Positions 10,827-21,126 of a stretch of 64,000 nucleotides of DNA are shown piece by piece. Numbering within the stretch: position 1 is the stretch's first letter; every line of letters starts with the position of its first letter. The stretch is from the NCBI GenBank assembly GCA_030035585.1, contig CM057469.1, positions 18,408,501 through 18,472,500 of the forward strand, written 5' to 3'. Source of the DNA: Dugong dugon. Lineage: Eukaryota > Chordata > Mammalia > Sirenia > Dugongidae. The notes beneath the pieces are model-generated. The model was not told the DNA's origin, did no database searches, and saw only the letters and a list, made by a program, of their open reading frames with translations. The translations under genes were made by a program, and so were the position numbers.

Positions 10827-11012
10827 AAGGTTTGAATGAACTAACTGATATTGGGTAAACCAAAGCCTGGGTCCTGCAGTCTTCTTCTCTACAAAATAAG
10901 GAAACTGGACCGGAAGATCTCTGCAGTCTCTTTCATCGGGAATATTAAATGATTCCAAGGGTTTGTATCCAAACTTGAAACATTTTGTTTTCAGCCCTCT
11001 TAAGTGCTACAC

Positions 11013-11374
11013 GGGGGCAGTGATGGTTCAATGGTAGAATTCTTGCCTTCCATGAGGAAGACCAGGGTTCGATTTCCAGCCAATGCACCTCATATGTAGC
11101 CACCACCCATCTGTCAATGGACGCTTGTGTGCTGCTATGATGCTGAACAAGTTTCAGCAGAGCTTTCAGACTAAGACACACTTAAAAAAAAAAAAAAAAA
11201 AAAAGGCCTGTCAATCTGCTTCTGAAAATCAGTCAATGAAAACCCCATAGATCATAACAGTCTGATCTGTAACCGATCATGGAAATGGCGTAGGACCAGG
11301 CGGCATTTAGTTCTGTTGTCGTGGGGTCATTATGAGTTGGGTCCAGCTGGATGGCAGCTAACAACAATAACAAC
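11013..11374 (+). mobile_element. tRNA-Gly-headed SINE with RTE tail
   Basis: The head at 11013-11085 aligns with tRNA-Gly(GCC): A-box region tggttcaatggtagaattct, B-box region cagggttcgatttccagcc and the terminal aatgcacc. The body follows the RTE-derived core (gctgctatgatgctgaacaa), interrupted by 21 A at 11184-11204. The tail ends gcagctaacaac. An 8-bp repeat, aagtgcta, at 11002-11009 and 11377-11384 is a likely target duplication. Confidence 0.85.
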
Positions 11375-11734
11375 GGAAGTGCTATGATTAAGCTGCTCTA
11401 GCACTTGTAATACACTATAAGGTACATAAAGAATGCCAAGGTCTCTACAGAATGAAGGACAATTCAGGTATGGAAGTGCTGTGTGTACCTTTAAAATCCA
11501 GCACAAACTCACTCTGTATTCCCCACCACTCTCCCAGCTCTAACTCTTCGTAATGCATCGTTGGAACCCAACTGTTCAAAACCTCAACCATAAATCTGCT
11601 GGTTAAATGATGCTAACCTGGACTATGACCCTTTGAAGAATGAGGGACAGTTTGTATCGTAGAAATGCAGAAACCCTCAAATGCCCTCTGGAAACCTGTC
11701 CCATCTTTTTAAAGACATGCTAACTGAGAATCAT
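11375..11734. other. Single-copy sequence
   Basis: No feature recognised. Confidence 0.4.
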
Positions 11735-11858
11735 GGAGTCCATAAATTGGCAGAGCCTAGTCTAGCTCAGAAGTCCTCTGAGTGGATGCAAACCTCCAAC
11801 TGCCAAACTTTTGATTAGCAGCCAAGTGCACTAACCGTTTATGCCGCCCTGGGAAGTC
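11735..11858 (-). mobile_element. Diverged AfroSINE fragment, antisense
   Basis: The antisense head is recognisable at ctccaactgccaaacttttg and attagcagccaagtgcacta, ending gccgccctggg. The tail half has decayed. Confidence 0.55.
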
Positions 11859-11868
11859 TGTGCCCTTT

Positions 11869-12068
11869 CAAGGAGTCCCTGAGGTGGCACAGATGATTAA
11901 CATGCTTGGCTGCTAACCAAGTTATTGGTAGTTCTGGTCAGAGGTACCTCGAAAGAAAGACCTGGCAACCTACTTCTGAAAAATCAACCACTGAAAACTC
12001 TACGGAGCACCGTTCTACTCTGACACACATGGGGTTGCCATGAGTTGGAGTTGACTCCATGACATTTG
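11869..12068 (+). mobile_element. AfroSINE, long form
   Basis: Starts ggagtccctgaggtggcaca, with the anticodon-loop region ttggctgctaaccaagttat, the long-form core agacctggcaacctacttct and the tail tgacacacatggggttgcca then tgagttggagttgactccat. Confidence 0.85.
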
Positions 12069-12694
12069 GGGCCCTTTCAAATTTTTGCATATACCTTCCA
12101 TTACTCCCCTTTGTCTACTCTAAACTAACCATCTCAAATCTGCAATTATTCCTCTCTGCCATGGTTTCTGGACCAGTCAGCATCCCATTTGCCTCTTCTG
12201 GATGCATTCAATAGTTCGTCAGTGTTTTAACGTAAAGGATTACTTCCCATCATCCTCTGCCATCTACTGTAAAATTATTTTCTCTACATGGAAACAACGC
12301 AAATTAGTCAAGTTAGATAAGCTTACCACTCACTTTTTGCAAATATCTCAACCAAACGACTATTCCTCCTCCCCCTTTACATACTGATCACAAGTTGAGG
12401 TGTACGTGGAAGAACAAAAAAGTAACAAAACTCAGAAAGCATAAATATGAAACACAGATAATGAAAGAGACTTCACACAGTGTGGCTGCATATGCCCCTA
12501 AGATATTAATGAATGGCTTCTGTATATATATCCTAGATATCTATAGCTCAACTACATTGAAATATGCATCTCTAGAGAAGCTTATCTATGATGTGTATTT
12601 TCAGTTTTAACATGAGCTCATTGTTTAAACTCAATAAATAGGAAATATTACCACTCTATCCACATTTATGTTATTTTGTTCTTAAGATAAATGG
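12069..12694. other. AT-rich single-copy sequence
   Basis: No repeat family or exon recognised. Confidence 0.4.
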
Positions 12695-13018
12695 GAACTT
12701 TGGTGATCTGGTTCAGTCTCATGGTTCTAAATACCATCTATATGCCAATGACTCCCAAATTTATATCTCTAGCCCAGACCACTTGCTGAACTCCAGACTC
12801 ATTTATCCGACTGCCTGCTTGACATCATCTCTTAAATGTCTAATAGGTATCTCAACCACTATATATCCAGACTGAACTCCTGATCTTTCTGGTGCCTTTC
12901 CCATCTCAATTAATGGCAGTGCCAACCTTCTAGTTGATCAAGCCAAAATCTTTGAAGTTATCCTTATATCCTCTCTTTCTCTCATCAAGCAAAAATTCTA
13001 TCAACTACCTTCAAAACA
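12695..13018 (+). mobile_element. L2 LINE fragment (left part, split by a SINE)
   Basis: Degenerate L2 coding-region remnant. It contains taaataccatctatatgcca, atgactcccaaatttatatc, ctgaactcctgatctttctg and ctttgaagttatccttatat, the characteristic L2 run leading to the Ser-rich region. It continues after the inserted SINE at 13360. Confidence 0.8.
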
Positions 13019-13359
13019 GGGGCAGTGGTGGTTCAAAGGTAGAATTCTCTCCTTCCATGCAGGAAACCCAGGTTCGATTCCCGGCCAGTGCACCTCATGC
13101 ACAGCTACCACCTGTCTGTCAGTGGAGGCTTGTGTGTTGCTATGCTGCTGAACAGGTGTCAGTAGAGCTTCCAGCCTAAGACAGACTAGGAAGAAAGGCC
13201 TGTCAATCTACTTCTAAAAAGCAGATAATGAAAACCCGATGGATCACAATGGTCTGATCCACAACTGATTATGGAGATGGTGCAGGACTGCGCAGCGTTT
13301 TGCTCCATTGTGCACAGGGTCATTATGAGTCAAGGACAGAATCGACTGTAGCTAACAAC
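13019..13359 (+). mobile_element. tRNA-Gly-headed SINE with RTE tail, inserted in L2
   Basis: Best-preserved copy of the family. The tRNA-Gly-like head spans 13020-13092 (ggtggttcaaaggtagaatt, caggttcgattcccggccag). The body runs tgctatgctgctgaacaggt to agacagactaggaagaaagg, and then catatends in tgcacagggtcattatgagt and gctaacaac. It lies inside an L2 and is therefore younger than it. Confidence 0.9.
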
Positions 13360-13490
13360 ATTTAAAATACATCTAGAATCCGATCACTTCTCAACACTTT
13401 CCCTGCTCCTAGCCTCATCTGAGCCATCATCATCTCTCACCTGAATTACTGCAATAGTCTAACTTGTCCCCAGCTCATTCAAATGGCAAT
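13360..13490 (+). mobile_element. L2 LINE fragment (right part)
   Basis: Direct continuation of the L2 at 12695: aatacatctagaatccgatc, acttctcaacactttccctg, catcatctctcacctgaatt and actgcaatagtctaac. Confidence 0.8.
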
Positions 13491-14474
13491 GACAGGCATC
13501 GGTTATAAATCCTAAAGCTCTATGGGTGTGATTCCAAGATCATAAAATATTTAAAGCTTTCGGGCCAATCATAAACATCAATTTAAAAATTGAACATAAC
13601 AAGAGCTATCATATAAAAGACACATCGTAAAGCCATTGCAAGCAGCCCTCCAAAACAAATGAATTTGCATCTAACAATGAAGTCTGGATAACGACTGGAT
13701 TATATATGTCCCCTCTGGTTAGATGGTTTTTACAGAGCAAGTTGAAGACCCCTGTGATTTGTTCACCCAGCTTATTCTCTTTCTCTCATCTCCTTCATAT
13801 TTCTCCATGGGTTTGTACCCTACTGGTTTGCAAATGTTCTCTTACTGTTTATGGTTTACTTGTCCTCCCTAAAAAAAGGGTAAGCTGCATGACGGCAGGA
13901 ACCAGGGTCCTAAGGGAACAAACAGTGTTATGTAAGCTTGGCGACTTCATCTCAGTAGGTATCAGTTCCTGGGCACCTGCCTCTTTGCTGCGTTAGATAA
14001 ATGTGGCTGTGTGCCTGCCGTTTAGAGGAGACAGACACAATAATTTCAATAGCATAACTGCAGGTGCACATAAGGCCTTGGGAACTCTTGTGACCCAGTC
14101 CAAGGGACTCAGTTCCTATGTCAGGAGGGTTCCCTGGTGGAGCTATAGCCTCAGCTAAGTCTTGAAACATAAGGGGGAAGTTGACTTGTTTGAATTATCT
14201 AAGGGTACGAGGATAAAGTGAGCCCAAGGAAGCAGAGCCAAGTAAGACAGCCAATTGCTTCTCTATCAAGTCTCTCTAGAGAGAAAATCCTACACAAGAT
14301 CACCTTTATTAGTATAATAAAGTTCTATGAGCCAACAGTCTACTAGTGAAGACTTTACAAGCAGGGAAGTAGATGCATCCTTCCGTTCATTCATTTATTC
14401 TCTCAACAAATGCATCGTGAGTGTCTCCCATGTGCAGGGCACCGTGCATGATGCACATTACACGTGTAGATGTG
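13491..14474. other. Single-copy sequence, possibly conserved
   Basis: No gene recognised. 13530-13690 is low in repeats and contains an octamer-like aatttgcat. A weak L2/MIR-like antisense 3' end (cattcatttattctctcaac) lies at about 14388. Confidence 0.35.
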
Positions 14475-14700
14475 CTAGGAATGCTCTCCCTCTAGATCTT
14501 TGTTTGGTTAATTTTGTCAGAGTTATTTCATTGTCATATATTTTCTGGTTTATTTATTGTCTGTCTCCCTCTAACAGAATATAAGATCTGTGAGAGCAGG
14601 CAGCTCATCTTTATTGCTTCCTTGTACTACTGCATCTAAAACCACGCGAGGCACACAGTCAGCGCACAGTACATCTCCGTCTAATTAATGAACTAACTGA
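14475..14700 (+). mobile_element. L2 LINE 3' end
   Basis: L2 terminus: aggaatgctctccctctaga, tttattgtctgtctccctct, aacagaatataagatctgtg, agagcaggcagctcatcttt and aggcacacagtcagcgcaca, following the L2 3' consensus order. Confidence 0.8.
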
Positions 14701-15256
14701 TTGATTTGTAAATATGGATATTATGTATCTAGATAGAAAATGCCTACACACAGCCCTAAGAGGTACAGAGCTTTGTATGACAAATTCATATGTCACTCGT
14801 GAGTATGTGCCTTTATTAACAGAGATAACATATTTTTCTGCAGTAAAATAAAATGTTCTGTTAAGTAAATAGATACGATAACATCGTAGTGGTGTTTGTC
14901 AACATAATAGTGACTTTTGTCTTAACTTCTATATAAGTGCCTTTTGGTCATCAAGAGTTAAAAATATAACTATCAAAAGCTGAATAATAGGCTCAACTTT
15001 AGTAATCATTTTTGCACTGTCCTGATTGAGAATGTACCAATAAACTTAGGAGCTAATACAAGAATCGGCTTCAGCTCTTTTGAAAATGCTTCCAGTGAAA
15101 CAGGAACAGAATCTAATTTGAAATTCTTGAGCCAGTTATTAAATCAAATATATATTATATGTTTATATTACAGAGAGAGAGAATGAAATTGTGCTGGGGG
15201 ATCCAGAAGGAAACGACATCTGAAAGTTCCTTAGAGATGATTTCAAATTATGCATT
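14701..15256. other. AT-rich single-copy sequence
   Basis: No transposon family or exon recognised. Confidence 0.4.
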
Positions 15257-15730
15257 GTCTTAGTCATCTAGTGCTGCTACAACAGAAATACCACAAGTGG
15301 ATGGCTTTAACAAAGAGAAATTTATTTCTTCACAGTACAGTCACGTCCAAATTCAGGGCATCAGCTCCAGGGGAACGCTTTGTCTCTCTGTCAGCCTTCT
15401 CATCAATGTTCCCCTGGACTAGGAGCTTCTCCGCACAGGGACCCTGGGTCCAAAGGACACGCTCTGCTCCTGGCACTGTTTTCTTGGTGGTATGAGGTCC
15501 CCCTGTCTCTCTGCTCACTTCTGTCTTTTCTATCTCAAGAGATCGCCTCAGAACACAATCCAATCTTGTAGATTGAGCCCTGCCTTACTAACACAACTGC
15601 CACCCTTCCTCCCTCATTAACATAATAGAGGCAGGATTTACAACATATAGGAAAATCACACAATACCAGGAATCATGGCCCAGCCAAACTGATACACACA
15701 TTTTTGGGGGACATAGTTCAATTGGATGAA
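15257..15730 (-). mobile_element. MaLR-type solo LTR, antisense
   Basis: The plus strand begins tgtcttagtcatctagtgct and ctgctacaacagaaatacca, contains the antisense poly(A) signal in agagaaatttatttcttc, and ends near tttttgggggacatagttca. It is the complement of the LTR type found sense at 27755 and 62563 (shared ends and the motif around cagcagcactagat). No internal region is attached, so it is a solo LTR of an endogenous retroelement, old and inactive. Confidence 0.75.
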
Positions 15731-16027
15731 TGCTGGACATGCATCAATAGGCAGGAAATGATAAAAGAGAACAGCAGGCCACTTTGTCCTTTAGGAGGTT
15801 AAGAAAGAAGACTGTGGCATCGAGATGGCATTATGCTGCAGACCACAGCGGTTTTCCAAGCAATAACTGTTTTGCCAACTCTTGCCAATTCTTCCTTTGT
15901 AATTTGAATCTAATGCTTTCTTTTCATGTCCACCCTGATCCAGATTCTCAGTAACTCCCACCTTGATTACTACAATAGGCTAGTTCATCTCTCTTCTGCT
16001 GAACCCACTAGATCTCCAGGTATTTCT
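15731..16027. other. Short single-copy spacer
   Basis: No feature recognised. Confidence 0.4.
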
Positions 16028-16202
16028 TCCTTGTCTGTCTTAGTCTGGAAGCTCCACTGAAACCTGTTAAGCATCCTAGCAACAATCAAGCCTCCAATGA
16101 CAGAAGGGTTGTGGCTGAGCATAAGCTGTATTGGCTGGGAACTGAACCCTGGTCTCACACATGGAAGATGAGAATTGTACCACTAAACCTTCACTGCCCT
16201 CA
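16028..16202 (-). mobile_element. tRNA-Gly-headed SINE, antisense, 3'-truncated
   Basis: Complement of the tRNA-Gly-headed family: tgtcttagtctggaagctcc, tgtattggctgggaactgaa and gagaattgtaccactaaacc. The RTE-like tail is missing. Confidence 0.75.
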
Positions 16203-17017
16203 TACACATTATAGGTAGGCAATAAGAAAGTGTTGATTAATTGATTAAGTAAACTGGGTTTGGGATGTTTTGTAATAGGGCTATGGGTTATCCATTTCAT
16301 TAAAATAAACAATGCCTGGTGAAAATTCCATTAAATCAAGGATAGACCAAAGTATACTAAGTTTTTACAAGTTTGTGTATTAGTTTTAAGGTTTGGCTAA
16401 CACAAAAGTCATTTGAAGATGCTACCAGATACTGTTAGCTTTGCCTAACCCCACCTAGAATTCAGGTAACCACAAAAACATGGTTTAATTCTGGAGCAAA
16501 TCTAACTCTCATTAAGCTTTAATAGCTCTTGCTACAGGCAGGGAATACAAATAATACATACCAAATATTAATAATACATACGAAATGCCTGAGGACCATG
16601 CCAATCAATTCTGCTACCCACCCTCCCTCTTTTCTTTAATGGATACCACCAAAGAAAACTGAACCACAAATACTCCACATTAAAGCCAAGTTAATGGCTT
16701 GATTTTAATTGAGATGAGAGGCAAGGCAATTTCAAGTCAAGACAGATTATCCCTTCCTGACATTCTCCCCTGAGTAACATTGTTTCTCTGTATGGCACAA
16801 CACTGGAGCAACACAGAAAGACTAAAGGTAATATTTCTGCATTAGAATTTGGAGTTGATGCTAAACTACAGGGCAATGCTGGTTGGGGCAGGGGAAGGAA
16901 GACACACAGCTGGGGAAAGACTCTTATAGGCACCCTTCTCTTTCTACCCCAGCTGATGTTAAAAAACAAAACAAATGTATATATAGTATATGTATACATG
17001 TGTGTGTGTCTATATGG
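16203..17017. other. Single-copy sequence
   Basis: No gene recognised. An antisense 142-codon frame at 16691-17119 runs into the following SINE and has no recognisable domain. Confidence 0.4.
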
Positions 17018-17170
17018 TTTGAACCTACACAGTGGCACCATGGAAGAAAGGCCTGGAAATCTGCTTCCACAAAGGTTACAGCCAAGAAAACCCCATGGAG
17101 CAATTCTACTCTGTAACATGTGGGGTCAGCATGAGTCAGAATCAACTCGATGGTAACGGGTTTGGTTTCA
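17018..17170 (+). mobile_element. AfroSINE, 5'-truncated
   Basis: The head is lost. The core gaagaaaggcctggaaatct and tail gtcagcatgagtcagaatca, then actcgatggtaacgggtttg, are present. Confidence 0.8.
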
Positions 17171-17201
17171 TACATACTCTAGCAAGTAGTAGCAGTTAAA
17201 T

Positions 17202-17395
17202 GAGGCCTTGTGGCACAATGGTTAAGTACTCCACTGCTAACCAAAAGGTCGACGGTTTGAAGGGGCTCTGCAGGAGAAAAGACCTGGTGATCTGCTCCCA
17301 TAAAGACTACAGCCTAGGAAACCCCATGGGCAGTTCTACTCTGTCCTATAAGGTTGCTATGAGTCAGAATTGACTCAACAGCACACGATAACAGT
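17202..17395 (+). mobile_element. AfroSINE, long form
   Basis: Head ggccttgtggcacaatggtt, loop ccactgctaaccaaaaggtc, core agacctggtgatctgctccc, and tail ggttgctatgagtcagaatt then gactcaacagcac. Confidence 0.85.
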
Positions 17396-17711
17396 AGTAG
17401 CTACGGGAAGTACTCTTGCAAGTAGTGTCACTTGCTAAAGCAGTACGAAGTCTTTGCCTTGAAACATCCCTTAATTTAACAGTCCACATGGAAACGGCTA
17501 AAACAGCATGGCTAGCAAAAAAACAAAGTGTATAACTGAGCTTTTATTGGCAGTTCTGCTGCCAGACTTTATAACTTTTTAATAAAGAGAAATGTCACTC
17601 AACTCAATGACAAGGGTTTCTCTCTTTCTTTAAGATATAAGTATTTCAAACAGTAACTTTCTAAGCCCGAAACCTCTCTTTTGGCAAACAGTTCCCTTCT
17701 TTCCAGCAAAT
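17396..17711. other. Single-copy sequence before the L1
   Basis: No feature recognised. Confidence 0.4.
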
Positions 17712-17736
17712 AAAAAAAAAAAAAAACCTCATTGCC
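17712..17736 (-). repeat. Left flank of the split AfroSINE / L1 target-site duplication
   Basis: An A-run of 15 followed by cctcattgcc. The same A-run plus ctcattgcc recurs at 26127-26152 on the far side of the L1. This is the target duplication of the L1, made at the A-rich 3' end of an antisense AfroSINE whose remainder lies at 26144-26340. Confidence 0.75.
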
Positions 17737-18050
17737 CAGTTCTGGCAAAATGGTGCTCTAGGCAGAAGCACCACGCCATCCATCCACAGCAAAGATATGA
17801 AAAACTAAGCCAAGCAGAGAATACAACAATCCTGAAACCCTAAAACATCAAATGAAGAGATAAAGAACTCAGCCAAGCACCAAATGGAGTGAGAAAACTG
17901 ACAGAGAATGGAGAGCAAGGAGAGATTCATGCAGAGGTCCCCTACCAGCTAACGCAGCGCGGATCCACCATCTTGGACTCCTATCGGAGACCAGCAAATA
18001 GGGGTACGAGAAAGCAGCCTCACGGAGCTTCCAGTGGGAGACAAAACCAG

Positions 18051-18334
18051 TAATTTGTGGTGTGCGCTTTCTCATCCCACACCCCTCTTCACCCCAGCTC
18101 AGCCTTCTCTGCTTCCCGCAGCCACGGTCTCTTGACCGGGAAGCACCAGCTGCTTGGATTCCACACACCCAAGCGGGCGGCTTTCTGGGTGCCATTTGTT
18201 GGCTGCTGGTGTGGCTTTTTTTTTCTGCTTCTTTTGATTTCTCACTTGCCTCTCACCAACTCCCCCTCCTTTCACTCGAATGTCTGGCTACGTGTGCCAT
18301 CTTTGCTTCTTCCTGAGGGGCTGCAGAGCGCCGG
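18051..18334 (+). repeat. L1 5' UTR monomer 1
   Basis: First of two tandem units of about 270-284 bp. Landmarks are taatttgtggtgtgcgcttt, gccatttgttggctgctggt (18192), tgcttcttttgatttctcac (18226) and catctttgcttcttcctgag (18299). Confidence 0.85.
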
Positions 18335-18604
18335 CAATTTGTGATATACGCTTTCCCACTCTCTACCCTTCATCACCCACACTCAGCCTCCTCTGCTTCC
18401 CACGGACACAGTCTCTTGTCCAGAAACACCAGCCCGCACTGGCTGGCTCTCTGAGTGCCATTTGTTGGCTGCTGGTGTTGCTTTTTTTTTTCCCCTGCTT
18501 CTTTTGATTTCTCACTTGCCTCTCGCCACCTCCGCCTCCTTTCACTCGAGTGCCTGGCTCCATGCGCCATCTTTGCTTCTTCCTGAGGGGCTGCGGAGCT
18601 CCAT
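18335..18604 (+). repeat. L1 5' UTR monomer 2
   Basis: Second unit. Landmarks recur 266-270 bp downstream of those in monomer 1: gccatttgttggctgctggt at about 18458, tgcttcttttgatttctcac at 18496 and catctttgcttcttcctgag at 18568. Roughly 80% or more identity by eye, better in the 3' half. Confidence 0.85.
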
Positions 18605-18811
18605 TCGAGTGTGGAGCTGCTTCCCGGTCTGGGCTACCGCGATGGTGGGATCCCGGGGCTTTTGTTCGTTTGTTCGTTTTGAATTGTTTCTTTGTTTTAT
18701 TTTCCTTTTCTTGAGTTGGGAGCCCTTTCTGGCCAGGTGGAGCTGCGTGGCACGGAACTCCCCTTCAGCTTCCACAGAAGTGCAAAGGAATCCCTGAGAG
18801 CATTTCTTTCT

Positions 18812-18892
18812 TGTTGTTTTTTTTTTTTTTTTTTTTTCTGTTTTTTTTTTGGGGGGGGCCTTTCTTGTTCCTTTTTTTTTTTTTAACTTGTT
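18812..18892 (+). repeat. T-rich / polypyrimidine tract in L1 5' UTR
   Basis: Two long T runs, a short G run and a further T run, within 5' UTR. It generates long lysine-rich antisense and phenylalanine-rich sense frames that are low-complexity artefacts. Confidence 0.9.
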
Positions 18893-19703
18893 TTGTTTTC
18901 TTTTCCCTCTTTTTCCCTTTTTGTCTTTCTTCATTGCTCAGTTTCTTGTCCCTCTATATCTTCCTTCTCTTTCTGATCCCTGAATACCAGGCGTTGTTTA
19001 CCTCTACGCCTTCTGCCAGGCTGTATTGCAACACCTGAGAGCAACTTCCCCAGACCCCATAGCTGCACCGGTGGGATCCCTGGGAAATTTGTGGTTCTTT
19101 AACCTTTCTGATTTATACTTATTCATTCTTTTATTTTCTTCCTCTTTCCCTTTCTGTTTCTCTCCATTTCATAGTCTCTCATCTCTCCATTCCAATGGCA
19201 AGCTCCCCTAGCATTCTTTTTTGTTTGTTTGTATGTTTTTGGCTCCTGTTCCTCTCTCCTCTCTCCCATATCCATCTTAGCTCCACACATAACAATCTCC
19301 CCGCTGCATCCTGCCTACCGGCACAATGCGCTTGACATCACACCACCAAGCAGCACGGGCACGACCTACCGGAACCTGCCCTGCGCTGATTACCGACCCT
19401 CTCTGGTGGCTGTAGTAAGTGGCACAAACAACCCGTCCCAGTAACTCCTCTTCAGCTAGACCTGCCCTGCTGTACCATATCTGAGTGACTGACCCTGCCA
19501 GTTGGAGAAGGAGGCGAAAAGTATTGAGCGCACAGACGAGCAAACAACAAAGAACATACAGTCCGCCTCCTCAGACATAGTCAATACTTTTTTTAAAAAA
19601 GGGGACGAAACAAACAAATCTACAATCAATACACAAGAAAACCAACTACTGAATGCCCTGAAAACAGCAGACAATATCTAAACATTTACAAAAACAGAAC
19701 AGG

Positions 19704-20701
19704 ATGGTTCCAGTAGGGGTCCAAAATAAAACACCAGATGACTCTCTTGTGGAAGAAAATACACTAGAACTACCTCATAGGGAATTCAAATCTCTAATAC
19801 TTGGAATTCTCCAAGAACTGAGACAAAAAGCTGACAAATATGAGGAAAAAACAGACAAATTCATGGAAAATACAGACGAAAAATTGGAAGAATTCAGGAA
19901 GATGATGCAGGAACAAAATGCCAAAATAAATTCACAAATAGAAATTATACAAAGACAACAATTAGAAATCCAAAAGATAAACAAGAAAATTTCAGAAATG
20001 GATGATGTCATAGAAGGGCCGAGAAGCAGATTTGAAATGGTGGAAGACAGGATCAGTGGAATTGAAGACAAATACTTGGATACAACTCTGTTTGAGGAAA
20101 ACTCAGAAAAAAGAACAAAGAAAACTGAAGAGACCCTGACAGTTATGTGGGACACAATTAAAAGCAAAAATTTACGAGTGATTGGAATTCCAGAACAGGG
20201 GAGAAAACAGAAAACACAGAGAGGATCATTGAGGAGCTACTGACAGAAAACTTCCCCAATATCATGAAAGATGAAAAGCTGGCCATTAAAAAAGCTCAAC
20301 AAACACCATATAGAAGACAGCCCAAAAGAAAATCACCAAGGCATATCATATTCACACTCGCCAAAACCAAAGACAAACAAAGAATCCTGAGAGCAGCTTG
20401 TGAAAAACAAGAAGTCACATACAGAGGAGAAACAATAAGACTAAGCTCAGATTATTCGGCAGAAACCATGCAGGCAGGAAGGCAATGGGATGACATATAT
20501 AAAATCTTGAAAGAAAAAAATCGTCAGCCAAGAATAATACATCCTGCAAAACTCTCGTTCAAATTTGATGGTGAAATTAGGTCATTTCCAGATAAACAGA
20601 AATTAAGGGAATATGTAAAAGTCAAACCAAACTTACAAGAATTATTAAAGGGAGTTCTTCCATCTGAGGACAAACAAGTTCAGCTCACAGGCAGAATCTA
20701 G
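19704..20701 (+). pseudogene. L1 ORF1p gene, one frameshift
   Basis: ORF1p is the RNA-binding, trimerising chaperone of the L1 RNP. Start ATG at 19704. Residues 1 to about 179 read in one frame. They include a heptad-rich coiled coil (HREFKSLILGILQELRQKAD, MENTDEKLEEFRKMMQEQ, IQRQQLEIQKINKKI, FEMVEDRISGIED) and the start of the RRM (NLRVIGIPE). At about 20195-20210 the frame shifts. The second frame continues the RRM and C-terminal domain (KAQQTPYRRQPKRKSPRHII, TLAKTKDKQRILRAACEKQ, TIRLSSDYSAETMQAGRQWD) to a stop at 20699-20701. The combined length of about 332 codons is typical of mammalian ORF1p. The single frameshift inactivates the protein. The fold assignment rests on motif order and is secure. 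Confidence 0.92.
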
Positions 20702-21126
20702 CATGCAGGATAGTACGAGCCAGATACCAATCTAGGAAATGAACTCTCGAGGACTATCCAAAACCAAAAGAAATACAACAGGCAATCAGAGCAGTTAATC
20801 AATAAATGACAACAACATCAAAACAATAAGAGAGAGAATAAACGGCATAGGTATAGAACCTTCTAATGAAAAGGAAGGCAAAATGATACCAAGTAATGGT
20901 AGACTGCTTCAAACTTAGAAACATAAGGGTAAAATTCATGGTAACCACAAAGAAAGTAAACAAACCAACTCATAAAAACAAAGATGAAAAACATAAAGTC
21001 TCGGCAAACACAAAACCTACAAAAACAAAAGAAATGAAAAAAAAATCCACAAACAAAAGTAACTCAGCACAAGAGAGTAAAAATAACAAAGAAATCTTCA
21101 GCACCACAAAAAAAAAGCACTACAAA

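Larger units (their letters stand above)
17737..19703 (+). promoter_or_regulatory. L1 5' UTR / internal promoter region
   Basis: About 1.97 kb of CpG-containing, GC-richer sequence upstream of ORF1. It starts at about cagttctggcaaaatggtgc. Antisense YY1-like cores (ccatctt / ccatcttt) occur at 17969, within ggatccaccatcttggactc, and once in each monomer (18298 and 18567), where the complement reads gcaaagatggc. YY1 sites near the 5' end direct transcription initiation in human L1; a similar role here is inference. An internal polypyrimidine tract follows at 18812-18892. Confidence 0.7.

Noticed and set aside
13019-13092. tRNA-Gly-like sequence, considered as a functional tRNA gene
   Set aside because: It is the head of a dispersed SINE: the acceptor stem is mismatched, it continues into the SINE body, and four other copies exist in the window.
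16691-17119. Overlapping sense and antisense frames up to 142 codons
   Set aside because: They run through an AfroSINE and unrelated flanks, with no conserved domain.
18542-18934. Antisense 130-codon frame rich in lysine within the L1 5' UTR, superficially like an antisense ORF0
   Set aside because: It is the complement of T-runs and pyrimidine-rich sequence; composition alone keeps it open. No Kozak context or motif supports an ORF0-like gene.
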